A stretch of DNA of 64,000 nt from positions 169,078-233,077 of the forward strand of contig JAIXMG010000040.1 in the NCBI GenBank assembly GCA_025201345.1, written 5' to 3'. This DNA comes from Thamnidium elegans (lineage: Eukaryota; Mucoromycota; Mucoromycetes; Mucorales; Mucoraceae). This document shows positions 54,672 to 64,000 of the stretch, piece after piece. The position numbers were made by a program, and so were the translations under genes. The notes below the pieces were generated by a model. That model made no database searches, was not told where the DNA came from, and worked only from the letters and a program-made list of their open reading frames with translations. Positions within the stretch are counted from its first letter, which is position 1. Every line of letters starts with the position of its first letter.

Positions 54672-54883
54672 AGACGGATATATTCGCTAACGTATTTAAT
54701 TAAAAATATATAGTTTATCCGTAATTATTTTATTGATTTATATTTATTTTAAAAACATTGTAATGTTTATATTTTTGTAAAATAATCAAGAAAGTAACAC
54801 ATGTTTATGCATAAAGAAGCAACATTATATTTATGCTTCGATTAAAAAATTAATTGTTGATTGTCCAAATATGAATATCCGTC
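54672..54883. mobile_element. TA-flanked MITE, inverted copy of 50582-50794
   Basis: 212 bp, AGACGGATATATTCGC...GAATATCCGTC, TA at 54670-54671 and 54884-54885. Confidence 0.85.
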
Positions 54884-55289
54884 TAATTTAAACATATCTT
54901 AACACATAACACAACATAAATATAATATTAGCTACACACTACTAACTAGTTTATATATCAACGAGATAAATATAATAATAAAGTATTTGTAAGAGGTTAT
55001 TGAAGCAATATAGTTATATATGATACATACAGACAAAATATGCTTCTTTATCTTTACTGTTATTACGATACGATATTACAAATCAAAACTAGACATTATT
55101 AATTACTTCTGATTAAAATAGAATAAACAGTTATCTTAAAAATCATCCACTTTATTATTAACAAACATAAAGACAGAGAAACTATCATCTAATAATACTA
55201 CCAATTAAACACAATGTGAATATATACTTAGGCATAAACCAGATGAAAAAAAAACGAATTAGATTATCAGTAAGGATAAACCATAAGTC

Positions 55290-55405
55290 TTTGCATATTA
55301 AACTAATGCTTATGACAATAAATTAATCCTTATGACAGTAAAATAATCCTTATGATAATAAACTAATCTTTTTAACAATAAAGTAATCCTTATGACATTA
55401 AAGTT
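55290..55405. repeat. ~20-bp tandem repeat in subtelomeric unit 1
   Basis: Five or so units of the form ttaatccttatgacaataaa. Also in the other units at about 58845-58945 and 62655-62725. Confidence 0.75.
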
Positions 55406-55559
55406 GACTTTGTTAGCATATTATAGTGTACAATTAACCATTCAATTGGATAAGCATAATCCCTTTAATATAAATACGTCCTTCTTTTCATATAAAAATA
55501 AAAACAATGACAAATAAGACTTTTATCAATACTCTAAAGGACTTATTTTCTATTGTATA

Positions 55560-56160
55560 TTTCACTTGGGAATGGGTATAAACATTTGGTATATAAATGG
55601 GAGAAAGAAGGGAGCGGAGCGACCTGGGAGCATGGGTAGCTTGGGAGTGGGTATAAATGTTTGGTATATAAAAGGGTGCTATATGGGAGCGTAGCTTCTG
55701 GGAGATGGGGTATATAAATGGGTGAAAGATGGGAGCGTAGCTTCTAGGAGATGGTGTATATAAACGGGTGGTAGATGGGAGCGTAGCGACCTGGGAGCAT
55801 GAGTAGCTCTGGGAGCGCATAGGAGTCATATCGATGAGGTCGTGAAATCGAGATGGGGAGGGGTAAAAAATGAAAATGGGTGTAAAAGAGGGGAAATAAG
55901 ATAAAATGAATAGGAGAATAAGAAAGTGAATAAGATAGGGTAAAGGAATATAATAATAAGAAAAATAAAAAAGATGCATAAGTAAAAAAAAAAAAAAAAA
56001 AAGCATAAGTAGAAAAATAAATAAAAAAAATAAAAAAAGCATAAGTAGAAAAAAAAGGGTAGGGCAGATAGGAAAATAGAACAGGCCAACAGGGATCGCC
56101 TACCCGGCGACCCAGTTGCCCCATAAAGGACCAAGGGCGTTGAAGGTTGGGGTTAGTACT
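55560..56160. repeat. subtelomeric core, copy 2
   Basis: Expanded minisatellite array (gggagcgtagcttctgggag units with short TATATAAA spacers, 55600-55830), then A-run, aagcataagtagaaa units and the GC-rich block ending gttgaaggttggggttag, which contains a telomere-like GGTTGGGGTTAG. Confidence 0.85.
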
Positions 56161-56909
56161 GGAAAGATCAAGGGTTAGCCTCCCCTTACCCTATCTTTTT
56201 ATTTGTTGTAAAAATAGAGAAAAATCGTGGCTTTTTAATGATACTAATCTTAAAAATTAAAAAAAATTATTCCCGGAGTTATTAAAGATTTAGTGTTCCC
56301 TACAGACACCCTAAAATCAGAGATCGAATCCTGCTGGGAGCAGCATATATTTAAGGGAGATATGGGCTAAAAACACTACATACTAACACATGCACAGTAT
56401 CAATAAGAGTTTACTAAAATCCGGGGAATGAATGAGTAAAAATCCGAGCCATGATAGTACAGTACCGTTCAGGTTAAATTAGGATGAAATCTTTCTTAAC
56501 TGTTTAAAGATTAGAGGAAAGTTTTTCCATTTGAGAGATGTTAAATAGTCCTTCCAGAAGCGTTTGGTTGGTTAGATATTTAGGTTTTAATTAACCTAGA
56601 TACATTGTTTATATTTTCAGTTTTTATTATTGATATATACGAGCGATATATATAACCTTTTGATTATTATTTAAAGTCTGTAATTACAACTTTATTCGAC
56701 AAGTACCGATTAACTATGAATAAATCTGTGCCAAGTTGATTTTCCTTATAAAAGATGTTTGTGATACTGTTACAGAAATAGCCTATACAGAATAACACAA
56801 TAATAATAAACGACTGTTTATTATTATTTATCAGGACTTGCCTCACTCAAATATTACAGCAAATATCTCGGACCGATCATTCCCATAAAGGCTCACTTTT
56901 CTTATGTTT
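56161..56909. repeat. subtelomeric unit segment distal to core 2
   Basis: tactggaaagatcaagggtt... to cataaaggctcac; repeated with few changes at 59534-59763 plus 60655-61172. It contains a tRNA B-box-like agatcgaatcc near 56312 but no tRNA fold. Confidence 0.75.
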
Positions 56910-57363
56910 TGTTATGAGTACTAGCAATCATCCATAACCCCCTATTTTATCATCATCTAATTCAACTATCATTGAAATCTTTCTTTCTTATATAAATAAC
57001 CACTCTTTCTTTTCAAATAATAAACAATATCTTTTTAAGATTTTTATCAAACTTTACTTGACTTATATCATATATATCAATAATTCTACTCAATAAATAA
57101 ATCTATCCCATCTTTTACCTATATTTTATACTCTATATATATATAGTTTCTTACTTATAAAGATTCCTTAAGTTATATTTTCTTTATCATGTAATTCTCT
57201 GTAAACCAATTCCTTTTTATTTTATTTCTCTACGTATTATATCTGTTACATAATACTCTCTTAGTTGAACAGCTATAAGTCTGGTGTTCACTTTCCTTTT
57301 GAACTTGTATAGTTATATCTTTTTATTTCTACCTTACAAATAACTATCACTCAATTTGTAACA
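56910..57363 (+). repeat. degenerate LTR, family G
   Basis: tgttatgagtactagcaatc to caatttgtaaca; shares its 3' half with the LTR at 59764-60654. It has the same flanks as the copy at 61173-61630, so it was present before the unit was duplicated. Confidence 0.6.
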
Positions 57364-57376
57364 ATAATAACTATAT

Positions 57377-57819
57377 TGTGATATTAACGACTATAAAATA
57401 AAAGTTATATCAAGAAATAAAATAAAAAGTAAAATAACTAGATAATTATCAGACTAAGAATAGATTGTTATTTTTATTAATGAAAAAGTGTGTGCCTTAT
57501 ATACATATTATGGGTTAAATAAGCGATGCGTATTATGTTTCTAATTGGCTTCTTTAACAAAAGACGTAAGATAGAGGCTTGTTGATTATAAATAATGTGA
57601 CAATTATTTATGTAAACCAGTTATCTTCTGTTTGTCAAGAGTTTAAGCAGCCTTCTAGTTTTATGATCAAAGCGATAGAACAATAGAATATATCTGAGAT
57701 TAATTTGTAAATAAACACTGTGATTTTGTGTATAGCTTATGTAAGTGACATATGAGGATATGACTTGTATAGGTATATATAAATTAGTACTTATTGAAAT
57801 ATAATACGTAGATATAACA
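57377..57819 (+). mobile_element. solo LTR, family C with internal deletion, TSD TATAT
   Basis: 443 bp, tgtgatattaacgac...gatataaca, flanked by TATAT (57372-57376 and 57820-57824). It lacks about 105 bp present in the 23974 copy (between aataagcg and atgcgtatta). Confidence 0.9.
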
Positions 57820-57834
57820 TATATAATCCTAAGG

Positions 57835-58945
57835 ATTTCATATTTATGGATTTTTTCTCAATGTTTGGATACTTATATCATGAATTAAAAGACAATAATA
57901 CTAGATTAAAATGTATCTTTTCAACAACAGGCTATCTCCATAATGCTTTCTCCTATCATAACTATATCTTAATATAAATATAGCACCGTCACTTTGAGGG
58001 ACATCTATTACTTCTTAAATGGCTCTCATATTAAAGATATTCATAAATAACATTGTATTTAATCTTATAATCTAAACAAAATGTTATCCTTCTAGATATT
58101 TCATTTAAATATAAATAATTTATTTAATAAAGAAGCCAACAGTTTTATTATGTATGAAAAAGTGATCTTTTATTTATTCTTTATCTAAAATAAACTTCTT
58201 TTTATAATAATTTAAAATATCCTTCTTTACAAGTATGCTTTTCCACCTAATACCTTATCTAATTAAGTATTACAACTTAACAACTTATATCTCTTCTGCT
58301 AACTAGCCCGTAAAGTATATCCCCATCTATTGATTAGGTTAATAATCATCCTTAGCAACTTAAGTTTTATTTAGATGTACTATTATATGTTGTATGCAAA
58401 TAATAATATAATTTATACAAAGTTTTACAAAAAAAAAATATACATAAATATAATACTATCTGTACACTACTAACTAATCCGTATATCAACGAGATATATG
58501 TAGTAATAAAGTATTTGTAAGAGGTTATTGGAGCAATACAGTTATATATGATATATACAGACGATATATACTTCTTTATATTTATTATTACTACGATACG
58601 ATATTAAAGATCAAAACTAAACATTATTAATTACCTATGATTAAAATACAATATATAATTATTTTAAAAAATTATCCACTTTATTATTAGCAAATACAAA
58701 GACAGGGAAACAATCATTTAATAATAAGAAAATACCAATTAAACACAATGTGAATAAACACTTAAGCCCAAACCAGATAACAAACGAATTGGATTATCAA
58801 TAAGGACTAGCCTTAACTTTTTTCATATTAAGCTAATCCATATGACAATAAAATAATACTTATAATAATAACTTAATCCTTATGACAATAACTTAATCTT
58901 TATGACAATAAACTAATTCTTATAACAATGAATTAATCCTTATGA
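57835..58945. repeat. subtelomeric unit segment (copy 2)
   Basis: Repeats the 54087 segment, followed by the ~20-bp ttatgacaataa tandem repeat at about 58845-58945. No gene seen. Confidence 0.7.
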
Positions 58946-59065
58946 GAAACATTTATGTTACAAATGTTTTTTTGATTTCAATGTATATAAAAATAATAAT
59001 AAAAATAAGTTTCACAATTTTTATTTTATTTTAATAACATATCATCAAAAACCATAAATATAGTA

Positions 59066-59533
59066 CGGAATTATGTGGAAGATGGAGCTATTCCTACATA
59101 AAAGGGCGGTAGAAGGGAGCGTAGCTTCTGGGAGTTCCTTCATAAATCTCTAAAGAATGGGAGCGTAGCGACCTGGGAGCATGAGTAGCTCTGGGAGCGC
59201 ATAGGAGTCATATTGATGAGGTCGTGAAATCGAGATGGGGAGGGGTAAAAATTGAAAATGGGAGTAAAAGAGGGGAAATAAGATAAAATGAATAGGAGAA
59301 TAAGAAAGTGAATAAGATAGGGTAAAGGAATATAATAATAAGAAAAATAAAAAAGATGCATAAGTAAAAAAAAAAAAAAAAAAGCATAAGTAGAAAAATA
59401 AATAAAAAAAAAAAATAAAAGCATAAGTAGAAAAAAAGGTAGGGCAGATAGGAAAATAGAACAGGCCAACAGGGATCGCCTACCCGGCGACCCAGTTGCC
59501 CCATAAAGGACCAAGGGCGTTGAAGGTTGGGGT
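59066..59533. repeat. subtelomeric core, copy 3
   Basis: Starts tacggaattatgtggaag like copies 1 and 4; shorter minisatellite; GC-rich block and gttgaaggttggggttag end conserved. Confidence 0.85.
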
Positions 59534-59763
59534 TAGTACTGGAAAGATCAAGGGTTAGCCTCCCCTTACCCTCTCTTTTTATTTGTTGTAAAAATAGAGA
59601 AAAATCGTGGCTTTTTAATGATACTAATCTTAAAAATTAAAAAAATTTATTCCCGGAGTTATTAAAGATTTAGTGTTCCCTACAGACACCCTCAGGTCAG
59701 AGATCGAATCCCGCTGGGAGCAGCATATATTTAAGGGAGACATGGGCTAAAAACACTACATAC

Positions 59764-60654
59764 TGTTACGAATCGAAGAATATCGTACAAGTTTAAAGCC
59801 CTATTTTTTAAACCCTTTACCTGAACAATTATTATTTCACTCCGTTTATTATCACATCACTTTTCAATAAGTCTCTTTTATTTTCTTCTGTTACACATTT
59901 TCATTACTTTTAATTCCAGAACCAAAATTACCCCTTTTTCTTTTAGTGTAATTATTCTTTATTTTATTCTCCATTTTTTATTTCAGTTTATTAGTTACTT
60001 TTTATTCTTAATCTCAGTTTCTGTTATACTTTCTGGTCAATTATCCTTTATTATCCTTTTTACATCATACTTCTACACTATTATTCAAAGTTTATCCTTC
60101 ATTTAACATCAGATATGTTACTCCATCTACTTATTTTTATTTTACAATATCTTTTAGTTATTTCTGACTGTAAAAACATCAATTTATTTATATTATTAGT
60201 CAACTAGATCAAAAACAACACATTTAGTTTAGAAAGTTTATCCATTACAACCATCTTAGAATCAAAAGGAACATATTTATTCCTGATATCAAAGATATTT
60301 TACAAGATTAAAAGGATGTCCTGACCGACACCTTTGAATATAAATACCACATAATTTTTCTTATTAAATAAATCTCATCTTATTTTTCACCTATATTTTA
60401 TACTCTATATTTTCAGTTTCTTACTTCCAAAGATCCCTTGAATTATATTCTTTTATTATATAATTCTCTGTAAAACTTATTATTCTTTTATTTTATTTCT
60501 CTACGTATTATATCTTTATATAATACATTCTCTTAGTTGGACAACTATAAACCTGGTGCTCACTTTCAATTTATTGAACTTATAAAATAATATCTTTTAT
60601 TTTATACTTTACTTATTACCTATATTACAAATAACCACGACTCCATTTGTAACA
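59764..60654 (+). mobile_element. solo LTR, family G, TSD ATAC
   Basis: 891 bp, TGTTACGAATCGAAG to CCATTTGTAACA, flanked by ATAC (59760-59763 and 60655-60658). Unit 2 has the empty site ctacatactaacac at about 56376. This insertion explains why unit 3 is about 0.9 kb longer. Confidence 0.9.
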
Positions 60655-63249
60655 ATACTAACACACGCACAGTATCAATAAGAGTTTACCTAAAATCCGG
60701 GCCATGAACGAGTAAAAATCCGAGCCATGAGAGTACAGGATGAAATCTTTCTTAACTGTTTAAAAATTTGAGGAAAGTTTTTCCGTTTGAGAGGTGTTAA
60801 ATAATCCTCCCAGAAGCGTTTGGTTGGTTAGATATTTAGGTTTTAATTAACCTAAAATACATTGCTTATATTTTCAGTTTTTACTATTGATATATACGAG
60901 CGATATATCTAACCTTTTGATTACTATTTAAAGTCTGTAATTACAACTTTATTCGACAAGCACCGATTAACTATGAATAAATCTGTACCAAGTTGATTTT
61001 CATTATAAAAGATGTTTGTGATAATGTTACAGAAATAGTCTATACAGAATAGCCCACTAATCCCAATCATAAACGATTGTTTCTTATTATTTATCAGGAT
61101 CTGCCTCACTCAAATATTACTGCAAATATCTCGGACCGATCATTCCCATAAAGGGTTACTTTTGTTACGTTTTGTTATGAATACTAACAATTATCCATAG
61201 CCCCTATTTTGTCATCATCTGATTAAACTGTCATTTAACTCTTCCTTTTTTATATAAATAACCACTCTTTCTTTTCAAATAAACAATATCTTTCTTTTTA
61301 AAACTTTTACCGAACTTTACTTGATTTATAACAAATATATCAATACTTTTACTTTATAAATAAATCTATCCTATCTCTTACCTATATTTATATTCTATAT
61401 ATCAGTTTCTTACTTATAAATATAAAGATTCCTTGAATTATATTTTCTTTATCATCTAAATCCTCTGTAAACCAATTTCTTTTTATTTTATTTCTCTACG
61501 TATTATATCCGTTAAATAATACTCTATGTTAGTTGAACAACTATAGACCTAGTGCTCACTTTCCTTTTGAACATGTAAAATACTAACTTTTATATTTATC
61601 TTACAAATAACTATCATTCAATTTGTAACAGTAATAACTATATAATCCTAAGGATTTCATATTTATGGGTTGTTTCTCAATGTTTGCATACGTATATCAT
61701 GAACTAAAAGACAATAATACTAGATTAAAACTTATCTTTTCAATAAAAGGCTATCCCTATAACGCTTTCTCTTATTATAATTATATCTTAATCTAAATAT
61801 AACACCGTTTCTTTGAGGAACATCTACTTAATGATTATTTTATGAAAGATATTCATAAATAACATTGTATGTATTTTTATTATCTAAACAAAGTGTTTTC
61901 CTTCTAGATATTTCATTTAATATAAGTAATATATTTAATAAAGAAGCCAACTGTTTCATTATGTATGAAAAAGTGATCTTTTATTTATTCTTTATTCAAA
62001 ATAAACTTCTTTTTATAATAATTTGAGATATCCCTCTATACAATTACACTTTTCCCACCTAATATCCTATATAATTAAGTATTACAAATTAAAAACTTAC
62101 CTCTCCTCTGATTAATAACGTGTAAAGTATCTCCCCTTTTATCGAGTAGTTTAATAACCGTCCCTAACAACTTATTAAGTTTTATTTAAATAAATCATAT
62201 GTTGTATGCAAATAATAGAAATATAATAGTATAATTTAAACAAAGCTTTATAAAAAAAACCATACATAAATATAATATTAACTGCACACCACTAACTAAT
62301 CTATATACCAACGAGATAAATGTAATAATAATAAAGTATTTATAAGAAGTTATTGAAGCAATGCAGTTATATATGATATATACAGACTATATATGGCTAT
62401 TTATCTTTATTATTATTACGATAAGATACTACAGATCAAAACTAAACATTATTAACTACTTATGATTAAAATAAAATATATAATTATCTTAAAAAATCAT
62501 CAACTTTATTATTATTAGCAAAGATAAAGATAATGCAACTATCATTTAATAACAAGGAACTACAAATTAAACACAGTGCTCATAAATACTTGAGTCCAAA
62601 CCAGATAAAAAAAGAATTGGATTATCAATAAAGATTTGCCTAAACTGGTTGTATATGAAACTAATCCTTACGACAGTAAACTAATAGATATGACATTAAA
62701 CTAATCCTTATGACTTTAAAACTGACTTTATTAGCATATTATGATATACAATTAACCATTCTAATTGTATAATCATAATCCCTTTAATATTAATACATAC
62801 TTTTTATATAAAAATAAAAACAATGACAATTAAGATTTTTATCAATATTTTAAAAGAGTTATTATCAGTTGTATATTTGAATATAAATACATTGCTTCTA
62901 TAGCCAAACATGTTACTATGATCAGTATATAAACAATCTATATAAATTATGCTCATACATAAAGGGTTATATATCATATATAAGCTCATTTAATGTATAA
63001 TTATACTACGTTCTTATACCTCTTCATTCATTTCGTATCTAGAAGTCTATAACACAACAAATTCAAGCCTCAGATTTATGTAAATCAAGTCATTTTAAAT
63101 TAAAATAATAAACGACATCTTATTTTAGACTTTTAACGAGATTTATGAACTCGTTAACAAAAATACCATCCTGCAAGGATATGATAATTCTATTATATAT
63201 CAAGGAACACGTAATTCATTGCTCACATTATTATGTTAACTATTAAGAG
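60655..63249. repeat. remainder of subtelomeric unit 3
   Basis: Same order as unit 2: aacacacgcacagtatcaat segment, family-G relic (61173-61630), gatttcatatttatggg segment (61644 on), ~20-bp tandem repeat (about 62655-62725), then unique AT-rich sequence to core 4. No genes seen. Confidence 0.7.
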
Positions 63250-63838
63250 TACGGAAATATGTGGAAGATGGAGGTATTCCTTCATAAATCTCTAGGGAAA
63301 GGGAGCGTAGCTTCTGGGAGTGGGTTTATAATTTTTAAAGAATGGGAGCGTAGCTTCTGGGAGTTCCTTCATAATTATAAAGAATGGGAGCGTAGCTTCT
63401 GGGAGAGGGTATTGGGAGTGGGGTATAAGATGGGTATATAAACGGGTGGTAGATGGGAGCGTAGCGACCTGGGAGCATGAGTAGCACAGGGAGCGCATAG
63501 GAGTAATATTGATGAGGTCGTGAAATCGAGATGGGGAGGGGTAAAAAATGAAAATGGGTGTAAAAGAGGGGAAATAAGATAAAATGAATAGGAGAATAAG
63601 AAAGTGAATAAGATAGGGTAAAGGAATATAATAATAAGAAAAATAAAAAAGATGCATAAGTAAAAAAAAAAAAAAAAAAAAAGCATAAGTAGAAAAATAA
63701 ATAAAAAAAAAAAATAAAAGCATAAGTAGAAAAAAAGGTAGGGCAGATAGGAAAATAGAACAGGCCAACAGGGATCGCCTACCCGGCGACCCAGTTGCCC
63801 CATAAAGGACCAAGGGCGTTGAAGGTTGGGGTTAGGGA
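63250..63838. repeat. subtelomeric core, copy 4 (telomere-proximal)
   Basis: tacggaaatatgtggaag start, several gggagcgtagcttctgggag units, A-run, GC-rich block, then gttgaaggttggggttag continuing directly into telomeric repeats. Confidence 0.88.
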
Positions 63839-64000
63839 TTATGATTGGGGTTGGGGTTGGGGATTATGATTGGGGTTGGGGATTATGATTGGGGTTGGGG
63901 TTGGGGGATTATGATTGGGGTTGGGGTTGGGGTTGGGGTTGGGGTTGGGGTTGGGGTTGGGGTTGGGGTTGGGGGTTGGGGTTGGGGTTGGGGTTGGGGT
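63825..64000 (+). repeat. telomere, (TTGGGG)n with proximal variant units
   Basis: From ggttggggttaggg the array alternates TTGGGG units with four copies of a GGATTATGATT spacer (63838-63917), then becomes an almost pure TTGGGG tract to the window end, with occasional G-run length change near 63970. The G-rich strand points outward 5'->3', as required for a right-hand chromosome end. Confidence 0.93.

Noticed and set aside
55744..56134. Overlapping minus-strand ORFs rich in Phe/Tyr/Leu in every subtelomeric core
   Set aside because: They arise from translating poly-A and GA-rich tandem repeats in reverse; several frames are open at once, which is typical of low-complexity DNA.
56300..56340. 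B-box-like agatcgaatcc in subtelomeric units
   Set aside because: No A box or tRNA fold around it; could be a SINE relic, but the evidence is too weak to annotate.
59520..59534. Internal telomere-like gttggggttag as a true interstitial telomere
   Set aside because: Only two repeat units and present in every core; better seen as part of the core sequence, though it may have served as a seed.

Overview
This window is one end of a chromosome from an AT-rich filamentous fungus. Short GT-AG introns (about 50-100 nt), long A/T homopolymers, compact divergent genes and several decayed retro-elements point to an early-diverging lineage. Mucoromycota (Mucorales-like) is my best guess, inferred from gene and repeat style rather than from a marker. 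The right edge (about 63.83-64.0 kb) is a telomere: the G-rich strand runs 5'->3' into the end as a (TTGGGG)n array.

Layout. (1) 1-19.3 kb is a normal gene-bearing arm: alpha-SNAP/Sec17 (5' cut by the window), a mitochondrial carrier, an MFS transporter, an unrecognised minus-strand gene, Rab7/Ypt7, a cold-shock-domain protein, a three-PH-domain Spo71-like protein, mitoribosomal mL38, an EMAPII/Arc1-type tRNA-binding protein and peroxin Pex14. These are housekeeping genes for vesicle fusion, vacuolar/late-endosomal traffic, mitochondrial translation and transport, and peroxisome import. Between them lie decayed copies of an unnamed family with a PD-(D/E)XK-like motif, and gene fragments. (2) 19.4-51.9 kb is a transposon graveyard with nesting up to four levels deep. 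It holds two Tc1/mariner (DD34E) elements, a Harbinger-like transposase that carries its own C-terminal chromodomain, four Ty3/gypsy elements (one apparently intact chromovirus inserted inside another), solo LTRs of several families with target-site duplications, two near-identical CACTG-ended non-autonomous DNA elements, TA-flanked MITEs, the first exon of a glycerol-3-phosphate dehydrogenase gene, and one tRNA-Ala. (3) 51.9-63.8 kb is a gene-free subtelomere made of head-to-tail repeat units of about 3.4 kb. Each starts with a core of gggagcgtagc minisatellite, A-rich runs and a conserved GC-rich block, and each was later hit by further LTR insertions. (4) The telomere follows, with an interspersed variant in its proximal part.

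How the parts relate. Insertion order can be read directly because many elements keep 3-5 bp target duplications, and some empty sites survive elsewhere in the window. The chromovirus at 40.8-46.7 kb has identical-looking 350-bp LTRs and an unbroken 1646-codon polyprotein, so it looks like the youngest and possibly active insertion. The host gypsy element starts 9 bp upstream of a tRNA gene, which recalls Ty3-style Pol III targeting. Chromodomains appear on three gypsy lineages and, unusually, on a DDE DNA transposase next to them. This suggests that binding modified chromatin is a shared strategy of the elements piled up beside this telomere. Exon coordinates were worked out by hand and phase-checked; functional calls rest on motif recognition, not on database searches.
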